Notes: generated by a model from the sequence alone, not told the origin. Shown: positions 44,547 to 57,415, numbered from the stretch's first letter. The stretch is 64,000 nt of DNA from Platerodrilus igneus (GCA_036346225.1 JARFIW010001453.1:124001-188000); one strand, 5' to 3'. Numbers and translations are program-made.

Positions 44547-45088
44547 TTTTCCCCCTATTTGAATACAAATAATCCAACTTATTTGAATGCAAATATAAAG
44601 CATTTAGACTGTCACAAAAAAAACTTACAAAAAAAATTGCCTATCTCTCTCTATCCTTATCTATCTAACTTACCTACTTTGTCTCCAATTCAAAAAAATA
44701 TTTACACCTATCCTATATCCCTATCCTATTCCTAACTCTCACCTAATTTTATAAACTGAAATTATCCCTAACTTCATCCTACTTATCCATCTAATCCTAT
44801 ATACATCCTATATACCTATCCTATTCCTAACTTTTAACTAATCTTCACTATACTTCACTTCCCCCTACCTAATCCTATATGCCTATCCTACTCTTACTCT
44901 ATTCCTAACTCTCCACTAATCTTCTATGAAATATCTACACTTAACCTATCTTATTTTCTTCCTACATTTACTCTTTATTCTCATCCTAAACCTATTCCTA
45001 ATCATCTCACATATTTATCCTATACCTAGCTTTATTTTCTATAAACACTTACTTCTACTCTTCTATCTACACCTATTCTATCCCTATC
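44547..45088 (-). other. 3' internal noncoding part of element B, with polypurine tract
   Basis: On the minus strand it is a GGATA/TAGGATAG-rich low-complexity stretch followed by the polypurine tract. Element C has the same stretch at 54762-55124. Confidence 0.65.
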
Positions 45089-46139
45089 CTATTTAAATCT
45101 AACTCTCTTCTTGACCCTCCATGTCTTTCTTCTTACCATCCTAATACTCTTCACCCCTATCTCTCCCCCTTCTATATCTATACTTAACATCTCTATTATC
45201 TCACATACAATAAACTTATCATCCCTCTTATCCTGACTCTTAAATATTACTTCTTCTTCAGTCCCTACACTTGTCTGTTTCTCATTTATTATTGTTTCCT
45301 TTTCTGCCGACAAACCAAACGATACTACTTTACAATTATCAAATTTTCCCTCTACGGAAAATCCTCTGTACCTTCTAGAATTCTTATGTAATGGAATCCG
45401 CCAGAATGAAACCCTTAAATCTACTTGATTAAAAACAAACTTGCCACTTAACCTCAGCAAAAATAATTCTGCCTTCACCTGCTCCCGATATGCTGCTGTT
45501 GCTTCTACCCCCACTAATTCTGCATGTTTTTGTACTAAAGCTTGAACCTCTACTTTCCTATCCTCTGGACATCTTATTGTGTTGATCTGTTTACCTTTAT
45601 CATCCTCTACCTCTACTACATTAATACTAAACCCCGTGTCATCCTCTGTGACTTCATAACTGCCCTTCCATGGCACTACCTTATCCTTAATCCTTATTAC
45701 CTTCCGTTCCATATCTATCAACACCCCTAACTTCATCATACAGTCAACACCTAAAATGCTCTGAAACTTCAGTCCAGGCACAATTACAAACTCCTGTTAA
45801 CAGCTTAAACCTCCTATATCTATCCTAAGCACCACAACACTATTTACTACAGCAAACTTCTTTTTATTTGGAGCTACTAAATGACTACGCTTTATAGGCA
45901 TAATTCTATCACAAACCTTATCCCTAATTTTGCTGACGAATTCCTCCGATATTAAACTCGCCTCTGCCCCTGTATCAAGTAATACTTCTACATTATTCTC
46001 AAAATTTCTAAATTAATAATTGGCAAACATAATTTTCCTCAGTTTCTGGCTCTACTTCCTCCTCAATTTTGAAAAATTCACGTGGATGTTCATATACATT
46101 TACACTGAAATCTAGTGGTCTGTCGCGTTCTAAAAATCC
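45089..46139 (-). pseudogene. Protease and RT remnant of element B
   Basis: The protease lies just after the gag frameshift site: L-L-D-T-G-A-E-A-S near 45985-45955, interrupted by a small frame change. V-P-G-L and L-G-V-D-C-M-M follow. The RT is represented only by its fourth-block region (V-D-L-R-V-S-F-W-R-I-P-L, G-F-S-V-E-G-K, V-S-F-G-L-S). It then jumps into unrelated charged sequence ending in R-R-K-T-W-R-V-K-K-R-V-R-F-K. About half of RT plus RNase H and integrase are missing, by the same deletion as in C. Confidence 0.78.
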
Positions 46140-47537
46140 TGTCCAGGTCTGTTTTCCCTACTCGGTCCTGGTCTAGCCGTCACCTCAGCGTACGTCCTAG
46201 GCGTTTCCACTCGTTCCGTGTCTGTATTAGCAGTCCCGCTCATGTCTGGTGAACTATTCATTCTGGTAGGTCCCGGTCTCTGTGCAGGTCCCCTTCCTAA
46301 ACTATTACTCCTAACGTATGGTCGTCTCTGTTCCCAATTCTGTCGCTGGTATCCGTAATTATTCCCCCTTCTAGCATAGTTGTCCCGTCTATTGTCAAAC
46401 CTAACTGTATTGATCTGTCTTTCCCTATTATCCCGAGGTCGTCCACTACTTACGTCGTCGTATCTCTGCAGGTATTCTAGAAACATTTCTCTGTCCACTA
46501 TGTTCTGTAGTGCTACGTGTTGTCTTATGTCTACCTCGAAGTGTCGTGATAAATACTTAATAATTTGTCGGTCCGTCAGTGGTGGGTTCAGTTGCTTTGC
46601 TATGCTATACTTGCGTATAGCATATTGCTCCTACTTCCTGAAAATTCTCCCTTAAATTTCCTGTGATTAAGTCGTCTCGTACCTGATCTTGTCTGTGGTC
46701 ACTCCAGTAGTGCTTTAGAAATTTGTTTTCAAAGTCCTGATACGTGTCTATGTCCTGTCCTACTAAATTGTACCACGCTTCCGCATTGTCTTTTAATAAA
46801 GCCTTTATCGTATTTAGTTTAGTCTGTTCGTCAAATAAATTTCCCACTAGATTTCTTACACTATTAATAAAAATTTGTGGATTTACCCTGTTATCGCCAT
46901 AAAATTTCATGTGTTGGTCCAATGATACTCCACCTGTAGAAAATCTGGGACCATCCCCCGTTAAATTTGACATGTTGTATTTAATACTACTAACTTCGCG
47001 TTCTACCCTGCCTAACTGATCCCTACATGAGTCCGTCACTTCAGTCATTTTTACATTAATCTCTTCTTCACAGAACATGCGTACTTCGGACTTTAAATGT
47101 CCCATTTCCTGTCGAAGACCTGTAATATCACGCTCATTTTTTCAACCCTATTTTCAACTTCCCCATCTTTACGGTAAGACTATTTTTAAATTCTGAATCT
47201 TCTTTATTCGTCTTATCTATTTTCTCACTTAGGGTTTCCTAACTCCTGTTAATGTCTCATTCATTCGGTCAAATTTTCGATTTGAGTCCTCTCGCTCTAT
47301 TCGATTCATCGCTTAGCAGTTCTAATTTTCTGTTAGACTCCTCCATCGCTCTATTCGATTCTTCACTCATCCTCTCTAACATTCTCAATATCATCTCGTT
47401 TCCTTGATCCCTGATTCCGTCCTCGACTGATCTCTACTGCCTCCAGCTTCTTCCATTTTAGAATTTTTTTCGCACAATGCACTATCGTCACTTCCAATTT
47501 CCACTCCTTGACTCCTTAACCACTCTTTTCTCTGCAT
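46130..47537 (-). pseudogene. gag of element B
   Basis: ATG at 47537. A polar N-terminal part (47537-47106) is frameshifted. The central gag core (47105-46620) has M-K-F-Y-G-D-N-R-V-N-P, A-E-A-W-Y-N-L-V and F-L-K-H-Y-W-S. A frame change at about 46620 precedes L-N-P-P-L-T-D and an Arg-rich tail ending G-Q-D-F, with the stop at 46130-46132. The tail has Arg/Gly/Asn repeats instead of a zinc knuckle. Frameshifts make it nonfunctional. Confidence 0.82.
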
Positions 47538-47650
47538 ACGTTCTACTCACTCACACACACTCAAAATACTCTTAAATTTATACACACACAGAAACTCTCT
47601 CTCTCAGATCGCCAGTTTCCTGGAATAGTTAAACACTATCTGGAATTCGA

Positions 47651-47671
47651 GCCCTCACGTTGTGGTCGCCA
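47651..47671 (-). promoter_or_regulatory. Primer-binding site of element B
   Basis: TGGCGACCACAACGTGAGGGC on the minus strand, five bases after the LTR end. Close to the lysine tRNA type. Confidence 0.6.
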
Positions 47672-47676
47672 TAAAC

Positions 47677-49823
47677 TGCTGTGATATACTCCTTTGAATG
47701 CGGGAACTGGGTCCTTTCAACAAAAAAATTCTAGTCCCACCGATTGGGCGTCATAAACTGCTGTGATCCTGGTTTCGCTTCAGCTGCTCACCTAATTTTA
47801 TAAACCTCCTCATTCATAAAATTAAACAACACATTCCTACCACAAACATCAACGTTAACTCTATTTACATCAATATTCAGAATACATTAAATTTTCAAAT
47901 TAAATTTCAGCATAAAATTCAGTTTTAAAAAGAATTTCAAGATTAATTTTATTATCATTTTAATGTGCATCCAGAATTAAAGTCCTTGTTGGATGCCTAC
48001 TAATTAATATAACAATATAAGCAGACCGGAGTCTGAGTATAAAGGAGCATCTACCACCCTTTACGTTAATTAACCAGGTTCGTCTAATTGAGCTCAAAGA
48101 CATACCCAAAGTTTCATCATAATTCAGAACATCAATACTAAATACCCTTTCTACTTAAACAAGCAAATTTCATCTTAAAATTAAAATTTTATGGTTAGTA
48201 CAATTTCACTAATGTCCATTTAAAGTAAATCAATTATAAAGTTATTCAACACACACAAAATGTCAAACAAAATAGTATAATTTATCTGAAGGTTACTGTC
48301 CTCGTAGCTTCAATGTACATCGTCCCTTTAGTTAATCACACCATTCCAACAGGATTATATTTACGGCTTCTAATTCTCAACGCTTTTAAAATTTTCTCCA
48401 TCACCATTTATTTAAAGTTGTTTCTGGGCTTTTCCGGAACTCATCTGTGTATATCTGACCCTTGTTTCGTGGATCCAGACACGTATTTGAACCATTTAAT
48501 TATTAACACCCCGAAAAATAGCAGAGAAATTCATGCGTCTTTCACCAATATACGCCAAAACTGCCTACTTTTGTGTATACATTTGTCGTTGTAAATTTTG
48601 CTAATTGGTACAGTGATACTAAATTTTATTACCTTGTATCTAAGTGCACTGAAGTACATTCATGTTAGCACGTAAATAACAAACTATTTTGAATCACTAA
48701 AATATACGAGCAAAATTTTAAATTATTTTATCAAACTAAAATGCACTGTTTAACATCTTGAATCAAGTCGCGGATGTAAGAGCTTTTAACGCATCGAATA
48801 TTCAAAAGTCTAAAAGAGCTTGTTTATATTCACCTCGCTATATATAGCAAAAAGCCTGTCTGTCGGTCTGTTCCCCAAAACGGGTAATTCTAAAGAATTT
48901 CTCATTCTATGTTCCCAGTCCGTCGCTCGCGCGTCGGTTTTTACGAATTTTTCACTCGCCCCATTTAAATCTCAGAAATTCTCACACGGCACACAAACAT
49001 GTCCGAGAAAAACTAATTAATTTTGTACAGAAATTGTTGTTTCTACCTCTGATATTTGCATCCTATTTTCAACCAATTGTGACCCTCGTGACGTTGCTTA
49101 AATCACGCCTTTTACTATATGTGTCTTTGCTTGACGCATTTTCTCTTTTCTTTTCTAACCTGTTCGTATTGGTGCAAATTGATATTCTTTATTATCGATT
49201 ATATTTTAGTCCATGTGGACTATCTGGGTTTAATAACCCCGTATCGCATCTTCTCGTGACGTTAAGCCCCGGTTTCTCCAAGATTCTTTGTAAACATTAA
49301 TTATCTGCAAGATTTTCGCCGAATGAGCTATTTAAATAAACCCTGTTTTGTATTTCGTGCTAAAGCATCTGACCGTTTCCAATACATTTAGAATCGACAT
49401 GTTTATCTAAACAAATTAAACTGAAATTGCCTTTTAAAATACGCAGGTGTGTTCAAACATCCTACTTCTAACTAACACTTCTAGGATTTGCATTTTATTG
49501 GGTTTTTACAAGTTTCTATAGATATTATCTGTACGTTTTGTTCAATACCGGTTACTTGAAATAGAGTTAATTAAGATAAATTTTGCACGTAATTTCCATT
49601 TGTTTAGGAATAATTACATTACACGCAGAGCTTTTATAATACTTCTTCTTTTGATATAAAGCGTCTTGTACATGATTTAAATCTCTTATGTTTAATGAAA
49701 CTAATAAATTTTTATGCTTCACGGTTTTAATAACGCGTATTATCTAATAAAATTCCTTATACACGGTGATTAAAATTATTTGATGTGATTATTTAATTTT
49801 CTACCCTGGTCTAAATATGAGTA
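47677..49823 (-). repeat. 5' LTR of element B
   Basis: Nearly identical to 42420-44546. The 3' terminal ~100 bp contain one extra copy of the LTR-end plus primer-binding-like unit (minus strand CACAGCAGTTTATGACGCCC), ending about 47757. Confidence 0.88.
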
Positions 49824-49849
49824 ATATATATATATAAATATTTTAGGTA

Positions 49850-50230
49850 GTAAACTACACAACGTAAGTTGATAAATACTAAGATGAAATAATAACTTAG
49901 ATTTTTATGCAAAGCCCAAATGATCATTTCAAATAGAGCTAGTAATTGAAAGGTGGAAAATATAAGGTCTTGGATTGGACTTGAACCTGAATGTTGGTTT
50001 TGCCGGAACCATGTATAGTTGTGTACATGATTTAAATTTGCAAATTTCCCAATTTTCGTCATCGGTCTCCGTGGCGTAATTGGTAAACGCATGGTTCCGG
50101 CAAAACCAAGATACAGATTCAAGTTCAGTCAAAGACCATATATTTTCCATCTTTCAATTACTAGCTCTATTTGAAATGATCATTTGGGCTTTGCATAAAA
50201 GTCTAAGTTATTATTTCATCTTATTCACTG
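49850..50230. mobile_element. Head-to-head SINE dimer (right copy, mirror of 39223-39580)
   Basis: Reverse complement of 39223-39580 plus flanks (GTTGATAAATACTA and TTTTAGGTAGTAAA with their complements at 39580-39625). The tRNA-like head at about 50068-50142 reads GTCTCCGTGGCGTAATTGG with A and B boxes. Confidence 0.8.
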
Positions 50231-50233
50231 CAA

Positions 50234-50277
<44 letters not shown>

Positions 50278-50294
50278 TTGCAGTGAATAAGATG
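50216..50294. repeat. Perfect palindrome centred on (TA)n
   Basis: TTCATCTTATTCACTGCAAT before and its exact complement after a TA tract. The SINE tail is thus mirrored across the TA repeat, close to the midpoint of the inverted B/C pair. Confidence 0.9.
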
Positions 50295-52173
50295 AAGAAG
50301 TGAAATTGTACTAACAATAAAATTTTAATTGTAAGGGGAAATTTGCTTGTTTAAGTAGAAAGGGGTATTTAGTATTGATGTTCTGGATTATGATGAAAAT
50401 TTGGGTATGTCTTTGAGCTCAATTAGACGAACCTGGTTAATTAACGTAAAGGGGTGGTAGATGCTCCCTTTGTACTCAGACTCCGGTCTGCATATATTGT
50501 TACATTAATTAGTAGGCATCCTACAAAGACTTTAATTCTGGATGCACATTAAAATGATAATAAATTTAATCTTGAAATTTTCTGATACTGAAATTTATGC
50601 TGAATTTTAATTTTGAAATTTTAATGTATTGTGAATATTGATGTAAATAGAGTTAACGTTGATGTTTGTGATAGGAAAGTGTTTGTTTTTTTTTATGATT
50701 GAGGATGTAAGTTATCTAGAGGAGCAGCCGAGGCGATTAACAGAAGAAAGTCAATGGACCAACACAGTTAAGGTAATGAATAGCTTTTTGTAGGATTCAC
50801 AGCATTTTTTGTATAAAATTTAATTAGTTATTTCCAGACGTTGCGTGCCGTGTCGAAATTTCTGAGATTTAACTGGGGCGAGTGCAAAATTCGTAAAAAT
50901 CGCATGCCGGGCTGCGGAATGGGAACATAGCATGCGAAATTCTTTAGAATTGTCCGTTTTGAGGACTCGACCGACAGACAGGCTAACCTCTATATATACC
51001 CAGGGGAATACGAACAAGCTCTCTTAGATCTTCGACTTGATTCAATGCGTTAAACAGTGTTTTTTAGTTTTCCGGTTTTGATTAAATAATTTAAACAGTT
51101 TGCTCGAATATTTTTGTGATAAAAACAGTTTGTTCTTTACGTGCTACAATGAATGTACGTTAGTGCACTTAGAAAAAAAAAGATACAAGGTAATAAAGTT
51201 AGTATCACTGTACCAATTAGTAAAATTTACAACGACAAATGAATACACAAAAGTAGGCAGTTTTGGCGTATATTGGTGAAAGAAGTATGAATTTCTTTGT
51301 TATTTCTCGGGGGTATTAATAATTAAATGGTGCATAAACGTGTCTGGATCCACAAAACAAGGTTCAGATATACACATATGAGTTCCGGAAAAGCCCAGAA
51401 ACAACTTTAAATAAATGGTGATGGAGAAAATTTTAAAAGCGTTGAGAATCAGAAGCCGTAAATATAACCCAGTTGGAATGGTGTAATTAACAAAGGGACG
51501 ATGTACATTGAAGCTACGAGTGCAGTAACCTTCAGGTAAATTATACTATTTTGTTCGAACTTTGATATTTTGGTGTGTGTTGAATAACTTTATAATTGAT
51601 TTATTTAAAATGGACAGTAGTGAAATTGTACTAACAATAATATTTTAATTTTAAGGTGAAATATGCTTGTTTAAGTAGAAAGGGGTATTTAGTATTGATG
51701 TTCTGGATTATGATGAAAATTTGGGTATGTCTTTGAGCTCAATTAGACGAACCTGGTTAATTAACGTAAAGGGGTGGTAGATGCTCCCTTTGTACTCAGA
51801 CTCCGGTCTGCATATATTGTTATAGTAATTAGTAGGCATCCTACAAGGACTTTAATTCTGGATGCACATTAAAATGATAATGAATTTAATTTTGAAATTT
51901 TCTGATATTAAAATTTATGCTGAATTTTAATTTTGAAATTTTAATGTATTGTGAATATTAATGTAAATAGAGTTAACGTTGATGTTTGTGGTAGGAATGT
52001 GTTTGTTTTTTTATGTATGAGGATAAAAGTTATCTAGAGGAGCAGCCGAGGCGATTAACAGAAGAAAGTCAATGGACCAACACAGTTAAGGTAATGAATA
52101 GCTTTTTGGTGGTTTCACAGCATTCTTGACGCCCAATTCGTGAGGCTCGATGTTAATACAAGGGAACACAGCA
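50290..52173 (+). repeat. Composite 5' LTR of element C
   Basis: 50290-50804 matches the last ~570 bp of the C LTR (56716-57288) up to CACAGCA. 50805-52173 then restarts at an internal LTR point (equivalent to 55910) and runs to CACAGCA at 52167-52173. The first ~785 bp of the LTR are missing. Confidence 0.8.
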
Positions 52174-52177
52174 TTCT

Positions 52178-52200
52178 TGGCGACCCAAAAGTGAGGCTCA
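52178..52200 (+). promoter_or_regulatory. Primer-binding site of element C
   Basis: TGGCGACCCAAAAGTGAGGC follows the LTR end after four bases. A similar word, TGACGCCCAATTCGTGAGGC, lies about 50 bp upstream inside the LTR. Confidence 0.6.
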
Positions 52201-52318
52201 AATCCCAAATAAAATTTTTTGTGATTTTATTCCAGGAAACTGGCGATCTGAGAGAGAGAGTTTCTGTGTGTGTATAAAAATAAGAGTATTTTAGAGTGTG
52301 TGTGAGTGATTAGAACGT

Positions 52319-53649
52319 ATGCAGAGAAAAGAGTGGTTAAGGAGTCAAGGAGTGGAAATTGGAAATGACGATAGTGCATTGTGTGAGAAAAATTCTAAAA
52401 TGGAAGAAGCTGGAGGCAGTAGAGATCAGTCGAGGACGGAATCAGGGGATCAAGGAAACGAGATGATAATGAGAATGCTAGAGAGGATGAGCGATGAATC
52501 GAATAGAGCAAGGAAGAATCGAATAAGAAATTTGACCAATTAAATCAGGAATTAGGGATAAAATAGAGCAATCGACGAAAGAATTTACAGAATTTAAAAT
52601 AGTCTTACCATGAAAATGGGGAAGTAGAAAATAGGGTTGAAAAAATGAGCGTGATATTACAGGTCTTCGACAGGAAATGGGACATTTAAGGTCCGAAGTA
52701 CGCAGTTTTTGTGAAGAAGAGATTAATATAAAAATGACTGAAGTAACGGACTCATGTAGGGATCAGTTAGGCAGGGTAGAGCGCGAAGTTAGTAGTATCA
52801 AATACAACATGTCGAATTTAACGGGGGATGGTCCCAGATTTTATACAGGTGGAGGATCATTGGACCAACACATGAAGTTTTATGGCGATAACAGGGTAAA
52901 TCCACAAATTTTTATTAATAGTGTAAGAAATCTAGTGGGAAATTTATATGACGAAAGGACTAAACTGAATACGATAAAAACTTTATTGAAAGACAACGCG
53001 GAAGCATGGTACAATTTAGTAGGACAGGACATAGACACCTACACGGAGTTTGAAGACAGATTTTTAAAGCACTACTGGAGTGACCACAGACAAGATCAGG
53101 TACGAGACAACTTAATCACAGGAAATTTAAGGAGAATTTTCAGGAAGTAGAGCAATATGCTATACGCAAGTATAGCATAGCAAAGCAACTGAACCCACCA
53201 CTGACGGACCGACAAATTATTAAGTATTTATCACGACACTTCGAGGTAGAAGTAAGACAACACGTAGCACTACAGAACATAGTGGACAGAGAAATGTTTT
53301 TAGAATACCTGCAGAGGTACGACGACGTAAGTAGTGGACGACCTCGGGATAATAGGGAAAGACAGATCAACACAGTTAGGTTTGACAATAGACGGGACAA
53401 CTATGCTAGACGGGGGAATAGTTACGGATACCAGCGACAGAATTGGGAACAGCGACGACCGTACGTTAGAAGTAATAGTTTAGGAAGGGGACCTGCACCG
53501 AGACCGGAACCTACCAGAAGGAATAGTTCACCGGACATGAGGGGGACTGCTAATACAGACACGGAACGAGTGGAAACGCCTAGGACATACGCTGAGGTGA
53601 CGGCTAGACCAGGACCAAGTAGGGAAAACAGACCTGGACAGGATTTTTA
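52319..53649 (+). pseudogene. gag of element C
   Basis: ATG at 52319 with 74 codons, then a frame change near 52540. The core from 52677 has M-K-F-Y-G-D-N-R-V-N-P, A-E-A-W-Y-N-L-V and F-L-K-H-Y-W-S. A further frame change at about 53140 is followed by an Arg-rich tail (53282-53649) ending G-Q-D-F. Very similar to B. No CCHC box. At least two frameshifts make it nonfunctional. Confidence 0.82.
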
Positions 53650-53650
53650 G
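53641..53650 (+). promoter_or_regulatory. gag-to-protease -1 frameshift site (element C)
   Basis: GGATTTTTAG: gag ends at TAG, while the -1 frame continues into the protease (F-L-E-R-D). Same position and sequence in B and, with TGA, in A. Confidence 0.65.
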
Positions 53651-54761
53651 AACGCGACAAACCACTAGATTTCAGTGTAAATGTATATGAACATCCACGT
53701 GAATTTTTCAAAATTGAGGAGGAAGTAGAGCCAGAAACTGAGGAAAAATTATGTTTGCCAATTATTAATTTAGAAATTTTTGAGAATAATGTAGAAGTAT
53801 TACTTGATACAGGGGCAGAGGCGAGTTTAATATCGGAGGAATTCGTCAGCAAAATTAGGGATAAGGTTTGTGATAGAATTATGCCTATAAAGCGTAGCCA
53901 TTTAGTAGCTCCAAATAAAAGAAGTTTGCTGTAGTAAATAGTGTTGTGGTGCTTAGGATAGATATAGGAGGTTTAAGCTGTGAACAGGAGTTTGTAATTG
54001 TACCTGGACTGAAGTTTCAGAGCATTTTAGGTGTTGACTGTATGATGAAGTTAGGGGTTTTGATAGATATGGAACGGAAGGTAATAAGGATTAAGGATAG
54101 GGTAGTGCCATGGAAGGGCAGTTATGAAGTCACAGAGGATGACACGGGGTTGAGTATTAATGTAGTAGAGGTAGAGGATGATAGGGTTAAACAGATCAAC
54201 ACAATAAGATGTCCAGAGGATAGGAGAGTAGAGGTTTAAGCTTTAGTACAAAAACAGGCAGAATTAGTGGGGGTAGAAGCAACAGCAGCATATCGGGAGC
54301 AAGTGAAGGCAGAATTAATTAAAGATGCACGAAAAATTAATCAACGGACCAAACCGCAATTCCATTGTCCACCATCCATGGACACATTTTTGACGAGGTT
54401 AAGTGGCAAGTTTGTTTTTAATAAAGTAGATTTAAGGAATTCATTCTGGCGGATTCCATTACACAAAGAGTCTAGAAGGTACATAGGATTTTCCGTAGAG
54501 AGAAAAATCGATAATTTTAAAGTAGTATCGTTTGGTTTGTCGGCAGAAAAGGAAATAAGAATAAATAAGAAACAGACAAGTGTAGGGACTAAAGAAGAAG
54601 CAGTATTTAAGAGTCAGGATAATAGGGATGATAAGTTTATTGTATGTGAGATAACAGGGATGATAAGTATAGATATCGAAGGGGGAGAAATAGGGATGAA
54701 GAGTATTAGGATGGTGAGAAGAAAGACTTGGAGGGTCAAGAAGAGAGTTAGATTTAAATAA
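53641..54761 (+). pseudogene. Protease and RT remnant of element C
   Basis: Protease motif L-L-D-T-G-A-E-A-S near 53805. A frame break with stops near 53930 is followed by V-P-G-L and L-G-V-D-C-M-M, a stop at 54237, then a short RT part with N-Q-R-T-K-P-Q, V-D-L-R-N-S-F-W-R-I-P-L and V-S-F-G-L-S. As in B, sequence then jumps to a basic tail ending at 54761. The first RT Asp is kept (unlike element A) but the catalytic D-D block and everything after it are deleted. Confidence 0.8.
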
Positions 54762-55124
54762 CTTGATGAACAAAGGATAGAGATAGGTGAATTTTAGTAT
54801 AGATATAGAATAGAGAGTAGATAGGAGTATAACAGGTTAAAAGTTAGGAATAGGATAGGTATATAGGATGTATATAGGATTAGATGGATAAGTAGGATGA
54901 AGTTAGGGATAATTTCAGTTTATAAAATTAGGTGATAGTTAGGAATAGGATAGGGATATAGGATAGGTGTAAATATTTTTTTTGATTGGATATAAGTTAG
55001 GTAAGATAGATAGATAAGGGTAGAGAGAGATAGGCAATTTTTTTTGTAAATTTTGTTTGCGATTTCAATGTTTTATATTTGAATTCGAATAAGTGGGATT
55101 ATTTGTATTCAAATAGGGGGAAAA

Positions 55125-57288
55125 TACTCATATTTAGACCAGGGTAGAAAATTAAATAATCACATCAAATAATTTTAATCACCGTGTAGAAGCTTTGGGA
55201 AAAGGTACGCGTTATTAAAAAACCGTGAAGCATAAAAATTCATTCGTTTTATTAAAAATAAGGGAGTTAAATTATGTACAAGACGCTTGCTATAAAAAAA
55301 AAGGAAGCAGTATTAAAAAGCTCTGCGTGTAATTTAATTAGTCCTAGTAAAGAAACAAATAGAAAATTACGTGCAAAATTTATATTAATTAACCCTATTT
55401 TAAGTAACCGGTATTAAACAAAAATGTACTGATAATAATTGAATATTTAATTAGGATTCACTAAAAACTAAAGGGTATTATTTTAATTGGAGTTAATTGA
55501 ACCGTTAGTAACAGACAATATCTATAAAAACTTGTAAAAACCCAATAAAATACCATGAAATAAAGCTCTGAGAATTAATAGTATGTTTGAACACCTGCGT
55601 ATTTTTAAAAGGCTCATTCTGCGTAAATGTTGCAGATAATTAATGGTTACAAAGAATCTTGGAGAAACCGTGGCTTAATATTCACGGGAAGGCGCGATAC
55701 GGGGTTATTTAACCCAGATAGTCCACATGGACTGAAATAATCGATAATAAGGAATATCAATTTGCACTAATAAGAACAGGGTAGATAGAGACAGATAATA
55801 TGCGCAAGACCGAGGCACATATAGTAAAAGGCGTGAGTAGAGTAACGTCATAGGGTTGCGATTGGTTGAAAGTAAAAGGCAAAATTTGAGAGGTAAAAAT
55901 AACATTTCTGTATAAAATTCAATTAGTTATTTCCAGACGTTGCGTACCGTGTCGAAATTTCTGAGATTTAACTGGGGCGAGTGCAAAATTCGTAAAAATC
56001 GCATGCCGGGCTGCGGAATGGGAACATAGCATGCGAAATTCTTTAGAATTGTCCGTTTTGAGGACTCGACCGACAGACAGGCTAACCTCTATATATACCC
56101 AGGGGAATATGAACAAGCTCTTAGATCTTCGACTTGATTCAATGCGTTAAACAGTGCTTTTTAGTTTTCCGGTTTTGATTAAATAATTTAAACAATTTGC
56201 TCGAATATTTTTGTGATAAAAAACAGTTTGTTCTTTACGTGCTACAATGAATGTACGTTAGTGCACTTAGAAAATAAAAGATACAAGGTAATAAAGTTAG
56301 TATCACTGTACCAATTAGTAAAATTTACAACGACAAATGAATACACAAAAGTAGGCAGTTTTGGCGTATATTGGTGAAAGAAGTATAAATTTCTTTGTTA
56401 TTTCTCGGGGGTATTAATAATTAAATGGTGCATAAACGTGTCTGGATCCACAAAACAAGGTTCAGATATACACAGATGAATTCCGGAAAAGCCCAGAAAC
56501 AACTTTAAATAAATGGTGATGGAGAAAATTTTAAAAGCGTTGAGAATCAGAAGCCGTAAATATAACCCAGTTGGAATGGTGTAATTAACAAAGGGACGAT
56601 GTACATTGAAGCTACGAGTGCAGTAACCTTCAGGTAAATTATACTATTTTGTTCGAACTTTGATATTTTGGTGTGTGTTGAATAACTTTATAATTGATTT
56701 ACTTAAAATGGACAGTAGTGAAATTGTGCTAACAATAATATTTTAATTTTAAGGTGAAATTTGCTTGTTTAAGTAGAAAAGGGTATTTAGTATTGATGTT
56801 CTGGATTATGATGAAAATTTGGGTATGTCTTTGAGCTCAATTAGACGAACCTGGTTAATTAACGTAAAGGGGTGGTAGATGCTCCCTTTGTACTCAGACT
56901 CCGGTCTGCATAAATTGTTATAGTAATTAGTAGGCATCCTACAAGGATTTTAATTCTGGATGCACATTAAAATGATAATGAATTTAATTTTGAAATTTTC
57001 TGATATTAAAATTTATGCTGAATTTTAATTTTGAAATTTTAATGTATTGTGAATATTGATGTAAATAGAGTTAACGTTGATGTTTGTGGTAGGAATGTGT
57101 TTGTTTTTTATGTATGAGGATGAAAGTTATCTAGAGGAGCAGCCGAGGCGATTAACAGAAGAAAGTCAATGGACCAACTCAGTTAAGGTAATGAATAGCT
57201 TTTTGGTGGTTTCACAGCATTCTTGACGCTCAATTCGTGAGGCTCGATTCGAAAAGCGTAGTTCACGGATTTTGTAGGTTTCACAGCA
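55125..57288 (+). repeat. 3' LTR of element C (2.16 kb)
   Basis: Starts TACTCATATTTAGACC after the polypurine tract AAATAGGGGGAAAA (55111-55124) and ends TTTCACAGCA. Diverged from the B LTRs. Confidence 0.87.
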
Positions 57289-57306
57289 ATATATGTATAC
57301 ATATAA

Positions 57307-57339
<33 letters not shown>

Positions 57340-57378
57340 CATATAAATATATATATGTATATATATATGTGTATATAG

Positions 57379-57411
<33 letters not shown>

Positions 57412-57415
57412 TCAT
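57289..57415. repeat. (TA)n tract with TATG/TACA variants
   Basis: About 125 bp of TA-rich microsatellite at the right end of element C; open frames across it are artefacts. Confidence 0.95.

Larger units (their letters stand above)
42420..49823 (-). mobile_element. LTR retrotransposon B (Ty3/gypsy-like, nonautonomous)
   Basis: Minus orientation with LTRs of 2.13-2.15 kb that are almost identical, pointing to a recent insertion. Gag and protease are recognisable but pol is reduced to a small RT remnant. Same family as element C, including the same pol deletion. ATAT flanks on both sides. Confidence 0.88.
50290..57288 (+). mobile_element. LTR retrotransposon C (same family as B, plus strand)
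   Basis: Composite, truncated 5' LTR (50290-50804 joined to 50805-52173), gag, protease and RT remnant, polypurine tract, full 3' LTR. Closely related to B throughout the internal part. It ends in CACAGCA followed by a TA-rich tract. Confidence 0.86.
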
